From a virus, in IMG/VR virus record IMGVR_UViG_3300024520_002273, positions 1 through 34,118 of that record: a DNA stretch of 34,118 nucleotides; one strand, given 5' to 3'. Shown piece by piece: positions 14,373 through 21,362 of this stretch. Positions within the stretch are counted from its first letter, which is position 1; the number at the start of each line of letters is the position of its first letter. The notes under the pieces are model-generated. The model did no database searches. It was given only the letters and a program-made list of their open reading frames with translations, and was not told where the DNA came from. The position numbers and the translations under genes were made by a program.

Positions 14373-14555
14373 TTAGTTCAACAACAACCCTTTTTCTTTT
14401 CTTCTTTCATATTGTTCGTCATGAAACAGGTCTACTAATAAGCGAAGTTGTTCATCTAATTCCTTTATTTTTTCATCCATAGAACTAATTTGATTTTGTT
14501 GTTCTATTATTCTGTTCAACATGAATTCTAATTTCTGTGTGTAGATATCATTCAT
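14373..14555 (-). CDS. Small coiled-coil protein
   Basis: The 60-residue product is almost entirely one amphipathic helix with heptad spacing (LNRIIEQQNQISSMDEKIKE). It is highly charged and has no membrane segment. It lies between a membrane protein gene and a run of very small frames. Function is unknown; coiled-coil pairing with the downstream membrane protein is possible. Confidence 0.65.
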   Translation of the reverse strand: MNDIYTQKLEFMLNRIIEQQNQISSMDEKIKELDEQLRLLVDLFHDEQYERRKEKGLLLN

Positions 14556-14573
14556 TAGAAACTCCCATCATTA

Positions 14574-14636
14574 TTACTCTCCTTCTTCAGTAGCCAACCA
14601 CAATAGATATAGTTCTTTCATTCTTTCGTGTTCCAT
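14574..14636 (-). CDS. Possible 20-aa microprotein
   Basis: A 20-codon frame, MEHERMKELYLLWLATEEGE, begins 6-8 bases after a strong AAGGAG ribosome site. It lies partly inside the 3' end of the next upstream frame. The good ribosome site is the main evidence; the length is too short for a coding test. Confidence 0.35.
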   Translation of the reverse strand: MEHERMKELYLLWLATEEGE

Positions 14637-14782
14637 AACCTCTCCTTTTTGTTTTCAAAAAACTCCACCAAATACTTCCCCAAGTAATAAGGCAGAAATA
14701 AAACCATAACAGTTAAAAATATAGATAAAAATAACAACCCAACAAAGGTATATATAAATACGTTTAAAATTTCTTTATACAT
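14618..14782 (-). CDS. Small hydrophobic membrane protein (54 aa)
   Basis: The frame starts MYKEILNVFIYTF, and hydrophobic residues run to about residue 32. A Tyr/Leu segment and a charged tail, ENKKERLWNTKE, follow. The ATG lies inside the end of the upstream gene (8-base overlap), typical of this operon. The ribosome site (AAAGGA) is very close to the ATG, so efficiency is uncertain. Function is unknown. Confidence 0.55.
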   Translation of the reverse strand: MYKEILNVFIYTFVGLLFLSIFLTVMVLFLPYYLGKYLVEFFENKKERLWNTKE

Positions 14783-14984
14783 TCCTTTTGTCTTTCCATA
14801 ATTCTTTCATAATTTGTCTGATTTCCTCTACATCATATACAGGGTTGTTAGGACTTGTAAATGATCGCACAGCTTCACTTATGATATCCCTTTGATTGTA
14901 TGTGAAGTTACACAGTATCGTTTCGTAGGAGTCGTTTATTAAAGGTCTGCCGTGTTGGTCATGCGGTTCATTTGGTTCGTGCAT
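14775..14984 (-). CDS. Hypothetical small early protein
   Basis: A 69-residue product from ATG 14984, which has AAGGAG 6 bases upstream; the longer frame to 15023 would overlap the previous gene and lacks such a site. The N-terminus is rich in His, Pro and Glu (MHEPNEPHDQHGRPL). The rest is a helical charged region with ISEAVRSFTSP and VEEIRQIMKELWKDK. No family is recognised. Confidence 0.65.
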   Translation of the reverse strand: MHEPNEPHDQHGRPLINDSYETILCNFTYNQRDIISEAVRSFTSPNNPVYDVEEIRQIMKELWKDKRNV

Positions 14985-14994
14985 ATTATTCTCC

Positions 14995-15264
14995 TTAGTA
15001 AGTCTTAAGTTTGTTTTCCCCAATGTAGTGACCTAACTCTTCCATTGAATTAAATTGTTTTGTACTCCACCCACGTTCTGCACCATGAGGTAAGCAGAAA
15101 AAGGTTTCTGTTCCTGTTTTATTGTCTGCTTCTTGCCATGCAACATACCCATAAATTGAGCCTTCTAATAATTTGGTTGTGACTCCTGTGTCTTCTTTCC
15201 AGAAGGACTTATCAATCCAGTTGGAAGGTTTCCCGCAATTATTACATTTACTTATTAATTTCAT
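14995..15264 (-). CDS. Hypothetical protein with possible zinc site
   Basis: The 89-residue protein starts MKLISKCNNCGKPSNW. It contains Cys7 and Cys10 in a C-x-x-C pair, and later FFCLPHG, with Cys57 and His60. Together these could bind one zinc, a rubredoxin-like or zinc-ribbon arrangement. The rest is rich in aromatics. No family is recognised. It overlaps the possible frame at 15248-15358. Confidence 0.65.
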   Translation of the reverse strand: MKLISKCNNCGKPSNWIDKSFWKEDTGVTTKLLEGSIYGYVAWQEADNKTGTETFFCLPHGAERGWSTKQFNSMEELGHYIGENKLKTY

Positions 15265-15358
15265 TGTTTAATACCTCTCTTGTTAAATCATTAATTCTTC
15301 TATCGGGAGTTAGTATAAGAACTTCTTCTTCTTCTCTGCAATTAAAATAAGAAGCAAT
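15248..15358 (-). CDS. Possible 36-codon gene with a non-standard start
   Basis: An open frame reads ASYFNCREEEEVLILTPD, then RRINDLTREVLNNEINK. Its composition and helix pattern look like a real protein. It fills the gap between two genes and overlaps the next start as the other genes here do. There is no ATG, GTG or TTG in frame; the most upstream candidate is an ATT at 15358. Either initiation is at ATT, or a base is missing in the sequence or genome, or the frame is fortuitous. Confidence 0.3.
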   Translation of the reverse strand: MASYFNCREEEEVLILTPDRRINDLTREVLNNEINK

Positions 15359-15370
15359 TTTCCCAACCTA

Positions 15371-15565
15371 TTAAAACCCCACTTGGACAAACCCATTAGG
15401 TTTGACTATTGCTAACTGAGCATTCTTCCAACCGATAAGATACCAATTTCCCTCTTTATCTTTACCGCTTAGTTCTTTATCTGGATATTGTGCTCCTCCT
15501 ATACCCTGACCATAACTGTCTTGTAAATATCCTGCGTATTTACCTACTGCCATTTCAAATGTCAT
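15371..15565 (-). CDS. Hypothetical small protein
   Basis: A 64-residue product with an amphipathic N-terminus and a beta-rich, aromatic C-terminal half (GNWYLIGWKNAQLAIVKPNG). It starts at the base where the ArdC-like gene ends, so the pair is translationally coupled. Small proteins of this sort may be partners of the upstream enzyme, but no family is recognised. Confidence 0.65.
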   Translation of the reverse strand: MTFEMAVGKYAGYLQDSYGQGIGGAQYPDKELSGKDKEGNWYLIGWKNAQLAIVKPNGFVQVGF

Positions 15566-16458
15566 TATGCCACCTCTTTTTTTAAGTTTAATTGTAAATT
15601 TTCAAGATAATCAACTGCTTTCTGTGCTTGTGAAAAGGCGGTTATCATTGCCTTAGAATCATCTTTGATTGCCTTAATCCAACTGTTAAGATATTGAGCG
15701 TGGTCTTTCCTGACAGTTTTTTCTACGTTAAGAATTTGGCACATGAAAGCTGAACCGATTTCAGCCACCAATTCTTCTTTAGCGTATTCTTCTTTGTTGT
15801 GCATTCCAGTTAACTCTCTTTCGCATCTTGATTTATGACCAGTCCAATGAGTAAGTTCATGCAATAAAGTTGAGTAGTAAGTTACATCTGTAATAAAGTT
15901 CTCCTTCTTAGGCATTCCTATTGTGTCTTGTATAGGAGAGTAAAAAGCACTATCGCGAGAATCGTCTATTATTGCTTTCGTATTAGATATATAACTTTCT
16001 ATTAATTTAAGTTGTTCTGAACTTAATTCAGTTTCATGTTTGTGATCTACTTTTTCAGTTACAAAATCTTCTATCTGTTCTGCGTTAAATACATTGTATG
16101 TTCTCCACATGAAGTAAGTTGGCAGTTGACCAGTTGACCTGTAGTTGGCAAGTTCGCCGTCTGTTAACCAAGATTCTTTTTTAGGTTTTACGCTAGCGAA
16201 TACTACTTGGGTTGCTTTAGAGCCTTTCTTGATTTTATAATCTTTCTCGCTCCATTGTTTAAAAGTTCCCCATTCATTAGAGTTGTAATCTTGGCAAGAA
16301 AGCCAAAAATAATTCATACCCCTGTATGCTTTCTTTGTTACATGATTTATAGGTGCGCCTTTACCAATCCAAGACTTTGTCCAATCAGAACCTTCTGTTT
16401 CCATAAGTTCCAAAATCTTAGTCTGAATCTTTTCAAATATTTCATTTTTCTTTTTCAT
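15565..16458 (-). CDS. ArdC-like antirestriction protein (ssDNA-binding plus zincin metallopeptidase)
   Basis: The 297-residue protein has an N-terminal ArdC-type ssDNA-binding domain (about 5-130) with PINHVTKKAYRGMNYFWL and GSKATQVVF. A zincin-like metallopeptidase domain follows (about 150-290) with HELTHWTGH (His200, Glu201, His204) and a downstream Glu in EELVAEIGS (about 228-236) as the likely third ligand. ArdC proteins of plasmids and phages protect incoming DNA from restriction. The gene is the first after the promoter at 16506-16547, consistent with early expression before host defences act. Confidence 0.88.
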   Translation of the reverse strand: MKKKNEIFEKIQTKILELMETEGSDWTKSWIGKGAPINHVTKKAYRGMNYFWLSCQDYNSNEWGTFKQWSEKDYKIKKGSKATQVVFASVKPKKESWLTDGELANYRSTGQLPTYFMWRTYNVFNAEQIEDFVTEKVDHKHETELSSEQLKLIESYISNTKAIIDDSRDSAFYSPIQDTIGMPKKENFITDVTYYSTLLHELTHWTGHKSRCERELTGMHNKEEYAKEELVAEIGSAFMCQILNVEKTVRKDHAQYLNSWIKAIKDDSKAMITAFSQAQKAVDYLENLQLNLKKEVA

Positions 16459-16505
16459 TTTATTTTTCTCAATTTAATCAAGCCTTAATTAACTTAATGT
16501 TCAAC

Positions 16506-16547
16506 ACTATAAACCTTTTCAATTAATAAATAAACCTTTTTTGGAAT
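16506..16547 (-). promoter_or_regulatory. Early promoter, shared class (copy B)
   Basis: Read on the - strand: the box ATTCCAAAAAAGG (16547-16535), TTTATT (16534-16529), a 17-bp spacer, and TATAGT (16511-16506). The leader between -10 and the ArdC-like ATG repeats that of copy A, including TTGATTAAATTGA and AAAAATAAAATG, so the whole control region seems duplicated. It drives the ArdC-like gene. Confidence 0.75.
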
Positions 16548-16552
16548 AATAA

Positions 16553-16852
16553 TCATTCTTTTTTAACCAACTTATTTACCATTTCCAGTAATTCATATTC
16601 AGTTCCGTATGCTTGAACAAATCTTGCTTTGTATGGATGCCTACTTATTGGTTCCATATCACTACCCATTCTGTGATGCTCAAAACATAAAGGCAAGACT
16701 TTGAAATGGGTGTCTAACTTAGTCTTACCTTCAATGTGATGTATCTCGCTAGGCACTCCATAAAACCCCTGTAAGCGACAAACGATACAGCCTAGTTGAC
16801 TTACACTATCCATGTGCCTTTTCTCTTTAGCGGTGGGGTTTCTACTTTTCAT
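16553..16852 (-). CDS. Ref-type RecA-dependent nuclease (HNH-like)
   Basis: The 99-residue protein matches the nuclease core of the phage P1 Ref family: an HMDSVSQLGCIVCR segment (Cys22, Cys25), EIHHIEGK (His38, His39), and LPLCFEHHRMG with Cys56, His59 and His60. Ref is a RecA-dependent endonuclease that cuts DNA within RecA filaments or D-loops. P1 Ref has an extra disordered N-terminal part that is absent here. It sits in the recombination cluster with SSB-like, ERF and PD-(D/E)XK genes. It is confident as a Ref-family member; RecA dependence is inherited from the family. Confidence 0.82.
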   Translation of the reverse strand: MKSRNPTAKEKRHMDSVSQLGCIVCRLQGFYGVPSEIHHIEGKTKLDTHFKVLPLCFEHHRMGSDMEPISRHPYKARFVQAYGTEYELLEMVNKLVKKE

Positions 16853-17123
16853 CTAATTTATTTATATCTATGTTTTGTATGTCGTTGTTTATTAATCCTT
16901 CCCTTAAATCAATTAACATTCTTTGTGCTATGAATTTGGCAATTTCATTTCTTAAAGGTAATGTATCTTTATGCACTTTAGAGTTTGGATAACTGAAGCT
17001 GTTGCCTAGTGTGCCTAACATATCATTTATTGAACCCTCTATGCCTTTCTTTAAAAAGTTTGATTGTGCCTCTTTGTATAGGTCACTATTAAAAATAATA
17101 TCATCTAGTGTTTTATGCTCCAT
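16842..17123 (-). CDS. Hypothetical early protein
   Basis: A 93-residue product from ATG 17123, with AAAGGA 7 bases upstream; the longer frame to 17174 overlaps the previous gene deeply. The protein is charged and mostly helical, with an LRNEIAKFIAQRMLIDL segment. It overlaps both neighbours by about 11 bases. No family is recognised; position suggests a recombination accessory factor. Confidence 0.65.
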   Translation of the reverse strand: MEHKTLDDIIFNSDLYKEAQSNFLKKGIEGSINDMLGTLGNSFSYPNSKVHKDTLPLRNEIAKFIAQRMLIDLREGLINNDIQNIDINKLDEK

Positions 17124-17451
17124 ATCTTTTCCTTTCTTCCCTAGCATTAACCATTTTAGTTCGCCATTCTTCAAAGCCTACATCTAATGATTTAAGTTCA
17201 ATCTTTAATGCCGATAGTTGACCTTTTGCTACACCTACTTTTAATCTAAATTGATATAACGAATCATCATTATCAGCGTATGTTTTTTGAGCAGATACAG
17301 TCTTAACACCTTTAGCAGTAGCCATGAGTTCTAACTGTGCTTGTAATCTTTTAACGTCAGCTTCACATTTTAGCACCTCATATTCTGCTTTAGAAACACG
17401 AGGTGCTAAAGACCTTATCTTATCTTGCCAAGATTCTACTTGTTCATTCAT
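17113..17451 (-). CDS. Coiled-coil early protein
   Basis: The 112-residue protein is mainly two helical segments with heptad-like spacing (about 15-50 and 70-108), joined by a short polar loop near residues 50-65. Its composition is Lys/Glu/Ala-rich. It begins just 2 bases after the SSB-like gene ends and overlaps the next gene. No enzymatic motif is visible. Structural or loading roles in recombination are possible, but nothing in the sequence decides. Confidence 0.65.
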   Translation of the reverse strand: MNEQVESWQDKIRSLAPRVSKAEYEVLKCEADVKRLQAQLELMATAKGVKTVSAQKTYADNDDSLYQFRLKVGVAKGQLSALKIELKSLDVGFEEWRTKMVNAREERKRYGA

Positions 17452-17453
17452 GC

Positions 17454-17870
17454 TTAAAAAGGTATGTCGTCAGATGATTTATCTTCTACTTCAGTCTGAA
17501 CAACTTTATTTTCAATTATTAAATTACCCTCTGAATCATAAGGTGTCAATTTAACGCTTGTATAGTCTGTGCCTTTATCGGACATATTCGCCCAACCTCC
17601 AAATTTATATACAGTTCCTTCGTGGGTTATTTTTCCTCCTATATCTGGTGTGCCTTTGCTTTTTTTATCTTCAGGCTTGTTGTAATGTAAAAGACCCAAA
17701 GAAACTACCAATTCATATTTATCTGGATAATTGCCGTCTCCACTGTACTTTAAGATACCGCAGTATTTATCTTCTCCATTTATATTAATTTTACCTTTTC
17801 TTGGTACTGTTACATTATTCTCAAGGAACATATTCCCTGTGTTATTTTTAATTACATATTTTTCAGACAT
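17454..17870 (-). CDS. SSB-like protein (DDIPF C-terminal tip)
   Basis: The 138-residue protein is beta-rich, with a KFGGWANMSDKGTDYTSVKL segment like the OB-type or DUF736-type small ssDNA-associated proteins of phages. It ends in an acidic tail, EVEDKSSDDIPF. The DDIPF tip is the signature of bacterial SSB, used to recruit repair and replication partners. It is encoded between the ERF annealing gene and the Ref-type nuclease. SSB function is likely from the tip and context, although the OB fold is not obvious by eye. Confidence 0.6.
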   Translation of the reverse strand: MSEKYVIKNNTGNMFLENNVTVPRKGKININGEDKYCGILKYSGDGNYPDKYELVVSLGLLHYNKPEDKKSKGTPDIGGKITHEGTVYKFGGWANMSDKGTDYTSVKLTPYDSEGNLIIENKVVQTEVEDKSSDDIPF

Positions 17871-18135
17871 TATTTTCTCCTGTTATTAGTCTATATTGAT
17901 AACCCTTACCTTCGGTTATTCTTTTTTTTATTACAATATCTCCATTCAAAGGCAATCCGTATTTGACCCTTGAAGGATATTTTCTCAATTCTCTTATTGA
18001 AGCAGACAATGAAGGCTCTCCGTAGAACCTTCCTGTCATATCTTGTATATTTTTTTGCAGACTCCAAAAAGTCCACCATTGTCCATTTCTCATGGATAAA
18101 TATACAAAGTCATTAATAGAATTAGGTTTGCTCAT
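17863..18135 (-). CDS. Hypothetical protein, possible winged helix
   Basis: The 90-residue protein contains WWTFWSLQKNIQDMTG, SLSASIRELRKYP and a final KGYQYRLI strand. This order of helices, recognition-like helix and beta wing is typical of small winged-helix proteins found beside ERF genes in phages. It overlaps ERF by 14 bases and the SSB-like gene by 8. DNA binding is a guess from the fold pattern. Confidence 0.6.
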   Translation of the reverse strand: MSKPNSINDFVYLSMRNGQWWTFWSLQKNIQDMTGRFYGEPSLSASIRELRKYPSRVKYGLPLNGDIVIKKRITEGKGYQYRLITGENNV

Positions 18136-18739
18136 ATACTGCTATGAGTCTTTCATATCCTTCTATGAATTTTTTAACCCTAGTGTCAGCTTTTGCTTGT
18201 TTGATAATTGTTTTATTAACTTCATATAATCCTATGGAATCTGTATCAGGATTTTCAGAAGGTAAAACTTTACCTATAGATGATAAAAACTTGGTTGGGT
18301 CAGTATCTTCAAATAAAGTTTCCCCTTCGGCATTAGCAAATGCATATTTAACTTGCCTTCGCATTGCTTTCTCGGCGTCATCATCTTCGTCTGCAGTAGC
18401 AATACCGCAAGCCATCTGTAAAGAATATCTTTTTGCATAAGATAGAGCCGAACCGAATGCTTGTGGGTCATTCTTAGAAGCAGGTATATACACTTGCCCT
18501 GACGTTATAGAAGCACCGTGACCCATAAATACAGTTTCAATAGAAACACCATTCTCTGATAAATGGCTTATCTGTTGTAGATATATGCCTTCATCATTTA
18601 ATGGTTTTTTAATGGTATCTAGTACTTGCTTTAACGACGCATAACTACTCTTAAAGAAAGGGTTTTTAGCATCATTTACGACATGGTCAATTTTTTCTTG
18701 TGCTTTGACCAAAGCAGTAATCAATGTTTGATTATTCAT
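18122..18739 (-). CDS. erf: ERF-family single-strand annealing protein
   Basis: ERF proteins are ring-forming recombinases that anneal complementary ssDNA in phage recombination. The 205-residue product shows the ERF core: AQEKIDHVVNDAKNPFFKSSYASL, LNDEGIYLQQ, then SALSYAKRYSLQMACGIATADEDDDAE. The ATG at 18739 is chosen because GGAG lies 6 bases upstream; an ATG 12 bases earlier is in frame but overlaps the upstream gene. It sits directly after a PD-(D/E)XK nuclease gene, the usual exonuclease/annealase pairing. Confidence 0.9.
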   Translation of the reverse strand: MNNQTLITALVKAQEKIDHVVNDAKNPFFKSSYASLKQVLDTIKKPLNDEGIYLQQISHLSENGVSIETVFMGHGASITSGQVYIPASKNDPQAFGSALSYAKRYSLQMACGIATADEDDDAEKAMRRQVKYAFANAEGETLFEDTDPTKFLSSIGKVLPSENPDTDSIGLYEVNKTIIKQAKADTRVKKFIEGYERLIAVYEQT

Positions 18740-19533
18740 TTTATACTCCATATTGTTTTAGCAAACTTAATTTCTTCCGCACCCCATTTCCAGTCATCTA
18801 GGTTTGGATAAAAAAGATTTGCTATCTCATGTTTATCATTTGAATAGGACAAGAGGTTCATTATCTTTAATGCTACTTGTTCTACAGTGTGAATGTGCTT
18901 ATCTACTTGATGTACTGTTTCAGATACTACCTGTTCATCTTTGGCAGTAACTACTATGTAATCAAGAATAGGCACACAATCTTCTGCCTTTGCGTAAACA
19001 GAAACCTGTCTAGCGTGAGCATCAGAAACTTTGTAGGGTCGCCTTGCGGTGGTTTTTATATCCCTAATAGTATCGTTGTACTTTAAATCTATGAACCCAA
19101 TTATAGGAACAGGGATAGATTCAAGGTTAAGTTCAATTCTTTTTTGGTATTCAGTAGGTTGCCCTAAATCTTCATAAAAATCTATTGCAGTTTTTATGTA
19201 TCTAGGAATCCTGTCTGCTTCTTCTAAAAACTTTTTATGATTTATCTCTTGTGTTGGGTATTCACTTTTACAATTATCATAAGTAACTTGGTATTCAAAA
19301 AGTGCAGACTGTATTGTTTCTCCTAAATCTATGGGTTTTTCTGTGAAGCCAAAATATTTACCAACTCCATGATCGGTTACAGTGCCTCGCCACATTGCGG
19401 GACCGCCACCGTTTCTGAATTTGAATAGATATCTCATTATCCAAATACAAGGGTCGTCTATGTAACTGTTGATAGAGGAAGGGGAAAGGTGTTCTATATC
19501 ATGTATAGAAAATACATCATTATTATTTTTCAT
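18736..19533 (-). CDS. PD-(D/E)XK nuclease, Cas4/RecB-like exonuclease
   Basis: The 265-residue protein starts with HLSPSSINSYIDDP, typical of RecB/Cas4-like nucleases. It has the core IPVPIIGFIDLKYN (catalytic Asp about 148), RDIKTTARRP (Asp about 157, Lys about 159) and a later ARQVSVYA motif containing the family Gln and Tyr. An upstream His (TVTDHGVGKYF) matches the motif I helix. It probably resects DNA ends to provide ssDNA for ERF. The gene is the first of the - strand operon, 45 bases from the divergent promoter. Confidence 0.85.
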   Translation of the reverse strand: MKNNNDVFSIHDIEHLSPSSINSYIDDPCIWIMRYLFKFRNGGGPAMWRGTVTDHGVGKYFGFTEKPIDLGETIQSALFEYQVTYDNCKSEYPTQEINHKKFLEEADRIPRYIKTAIDFYEDLGQPTEYQKRIELNLESIPVPIIGFIDLKYNDTIRDIKTTARRPYKVSDAHARQVSVYAKAEDCVPILDYIVVTAKDEQVVSETVHQVDKHIHTVEQVALKIMNLLSYSNDKHEIANLFYPNLDDWKWGAEEIKFAKTIWSIK

Positions 19534-19557
19534 TTTATTTCCTGTTCAATTTATTGA

Positions 19558-19606
19558 TTGACTCTGTAACTGGTTTCATTATAATTCATTTCTGGAATAA
19601 TTAAAA
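19558..19606. promoter_or_regulatory. Overlapping divergent promoters with a palindromic operator
   Basis: On the + strand, TTGACT (19558-19563), a 16-bp spacer and TATAAT (19580-19585) precede the Cro-like gene. On the - strand, TTTTAA (19606-19601), a 17-bp spacer and TATAAT (19583-19578) precede the nuclease operon. The two -10 hexamers overlap. The imperfect palindrome TTCATTTCTGGAA (19585-19597) lies in the - strand spacer and at the + strand start point. A protein bound there could block both promoters. It is related to the palindrome at 26470-26482. Confidence 0.65.
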
Positions 19607-19613
19607 CTAATTT

Positions 19614-19817
19614 ATGAAATTAAAAAAATACTTAAAAACAAATAACTATACCCAAATGTCTTTTATTAAAGAGATAGAAGAAAGAGAAGGATTGCGAATT
19701 CCTCAAGGCACTTTAGCTAAATGGATAACTGGAACTAGAATACCTAGAAAAAAAGAGATGCTATTATTAATTCGCATGACAGACGGCTTGGTGACCCCTA
19801 ATGATTTTTATATATAA
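19614..19817 (+). CDS. Cro-like HTH transcriptional regulator
   Basis: The 67-residue basic protein has the layout of small Cro/YdaS-type regulators. It begins MKLKKYLKTNNYTQMSF, followed by a turn and recognition-helix segment, IPQGTLAKWITGTRIP (about 30-45). It ends TDGLVTPNDFYI, the family's typical C-terminus. It is the first + gene after the divergent promoter, whose operator it could bind, giving autoregulation. It has no cleavage or oligomerisation domain, so it is Cro-like rather than CI-like. No second repressor gene or integrase is seen. Confidence 0.75.
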   Translation: MKLKKYLKTNNYTQMSFIKEIEEREGLRIPQGTLAKWITGTRIPRKKEMLLLIRMTDGLVTPNDFYI

Positions 19818-19828
19818 AAGGAGAGAAA

Positions 19829-20464
19829 ATGTCTTATAAAGTTGAGATGATTGATATAGCTGAACTAATTCCATATGAAAACAATCCAAGAGATAACAAA
19901 AATTCAATAGAAAAAGTTGCTGAAAGCATTCGTAATTATGGATTTAAAGTTCCTGTTGTTGTAGATGAAAATAATATAATTTTAGCAGGTCATACAAGGG
20001 TTCTTGCAGCCAAATTGCTCGGTCTAAAAAAAGTGCCTACACACACGGCCACTGGTCTTTCAAAGCAGCAAAAAACTGCTTTCCGCATAATGGATAATAA
20101 GGTGCACGAATTTTCAGAGTGGGATATGGGTTTGTTGGCTAAAGAATTTGAAAATTTAGCTGAACAAGACTTTGATTTAGGTTTGACTGGTTTTGAATTC
20201 TCAGAAATTGGAAAAATCACTAAGGGTGCGATGCTAGAGTTTGACGCTCCTGATTTAGAGCTATCAGACACTGACTGGTCTGCAGAAGGCGTATATATCC
20301 CCGAAACAAATATTAAACAATTTATGCTTTTATATGACATATCAACAATAGAAGAAATGAAAACGATGATAGAGGCTCTACGAGAGGAATATAAAATAGA
20401 AAGTCCTTCAGACATTATCTTTGAGGCAGTAACGCGTGAATACAAAAAAAATACCAATCTATAA
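19829..20464 (+). CDS. ParB/Srx-fold nuclease-domain protein
   Basis: The 211-residue protein has a ParB-like N-terminal domain (about 5-95) with LIPYENNPRDNKNSIEKVAESI and the hallmark IILAGHTRVLAAKLLG (about 50-65). The C-terminal half has no recognised domain. A strong AAGGAGAG ribosome site precedes the ATG. Stand-alone ParB-domain proteins in phages are often found with DNA methylases and base-modification genes. Here the gene overlaps the TET/JBP gene by 29 bases, so it is probably a DNA-targeting or CTP-dependent partner of the modification pathway, not a partition protein. No ParA is present. Confidence 0.85.
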   Translation: MSYKVEMIDIAELIPYENNPRDNKNSIEKVAESIRNYGFKVPVVVDENNIILAGHTRVLAAKLLGLKKVPTHTATGLSKQQKTAFRIMDNKVHEFSEWDMGLLAKEFENLAEQDFDLGLTGFEFSEIGKITKGAMLEFDAPDLELSDTDWSAEGVYIPETNIKQFMLLYDISTIEEMKTMIEALREEYKIESPSDIIFEAVTREYKKNTNL

Positions 20465-21362
20465 TCTTAAGCCTGTTTGTAGTTACGAAGAATCTCATAA
20501 ATACGCAAGCAATTACGCAACAGACAAAGACTATTCAGTCTTAATCAATAGCGACTGCGACGCATATAAAGAGGACGGGCAGCCTTTATTTTTCTATCGT
20601 AAGAATCGCATACCTGCGAGCATTTGTAAAACAGCTTATAAGAATTTAAGGAAGGCAGCGCAGCCCACTGAGAATCGCGGCATGGCGGCTGGAATTTTAG
20701 ACAACGAAGAACATTTAAAACACAAGCAATCTAGTGTCACAAGATTCCAAAGAATTAAGAAAGACGGTACATTGAGTCGGGTTCATAGAGCGAAGAAAGT
20801 TTGTTCAGGGATAGCAGGTTATTTTGATAGGAATGCAAGGAGACCTTATTGTAGGCAAACAGCTTTCACAGAACATAACCGTAAAGAGTTTACTGCTTCT
20901 ATACCCTACCTCAAGAGTATAAATTCTCTCTTTGCTGAAGCTTGCCCAGAACGGTATAACGCACAAGCAGAATATGCGGGGAAAACCAATAAAGATTTTA
21001 TTATCTCTGGTACTGTTTTTACTACCGTTACGGTTAATCTTAACTTTCAGACAGCCTACCATTTAGATGCAGGTGATTTGAAAGCAGGGTTAGGAAACAT
21101 AGCCGTTCTCAAGGCAGGGAAGTATGAAGGTGGATATACGGTGATGCCAAGATATGATTGCGCCTTTGATTTGGGGAGCGGTGATGTTTGTTTTTTTGAT
21201 GTGCATGAATATCACGGCAATACTAAAATTAAGGCTAAGGCTCCGTATGAGCGTATCTCCGTTGTTTGCTACTATCGTGAAAAAATGACTGACTGCGGAA
21301 GTATGTTAGAAGAATTAGACAAAGTAAAGAATAGAAAAGAGGGGGATTCTATTGGAAAGTAA
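20436..21362 (+). CDS. TET/JBP-family 2OG-Fe(II) DNA base dioxygenase
   Basis: TET/JBP enzymes oxidise the 5-methyl group of 5-methylcytosine or thymine in DNA to 5-hydroxymethyl. The 308-residue protein shows the family core. VNLNFQTAYHLDAGDL gives iron ligands His209 and Asp211. GGYTVMPRYDCAFDLGSGDV precedes FFDVHEYHGNT, with likely third ligand His260. YERISVVCYYR carries Arg273 for 2OG. The N-terminal region with RPYCRQTAFTEHNRKEF is also typical of phage members. The start is GTG, with GAGG 9 bases upstream. Its operon with a kinase and an aGPT-Pplase fusion indicates a hypermodified end product. Confidence 0.88.
   Translation: MNTKKIPIYNLKPVCSYEESHKYASNYATDKDYSVLINSDCDAYKEDGQPLFFYRKNRIPASICKTAYKNLRKAAQPTENRGMAAGILDNEEHLKHKQSSVTRFQRIKKDGTLSRVHRAKKVCSGIAGYFDRNARRPYCRQTAFTEHNRKEFTASIPYLKSINSLFAEACPERYNAQAEYAGKTNKDFIISGTVFTTVTVNLNFQTAYHLDAGDLKAGLGNIAVLKAGKYEGGYTVMPRYDCAFDLGSGDVCFFDVHEYHGNTKIKAKAPYERISVVCYYREKMTDCGSMLEELDKVKNRKEGDSIGK

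Noticed and set aside
18144-18440. 98-codon + strand frame opposite ERF
   Set aside because: It is antisense to a well-recognised ERF gene and has no family pattern.
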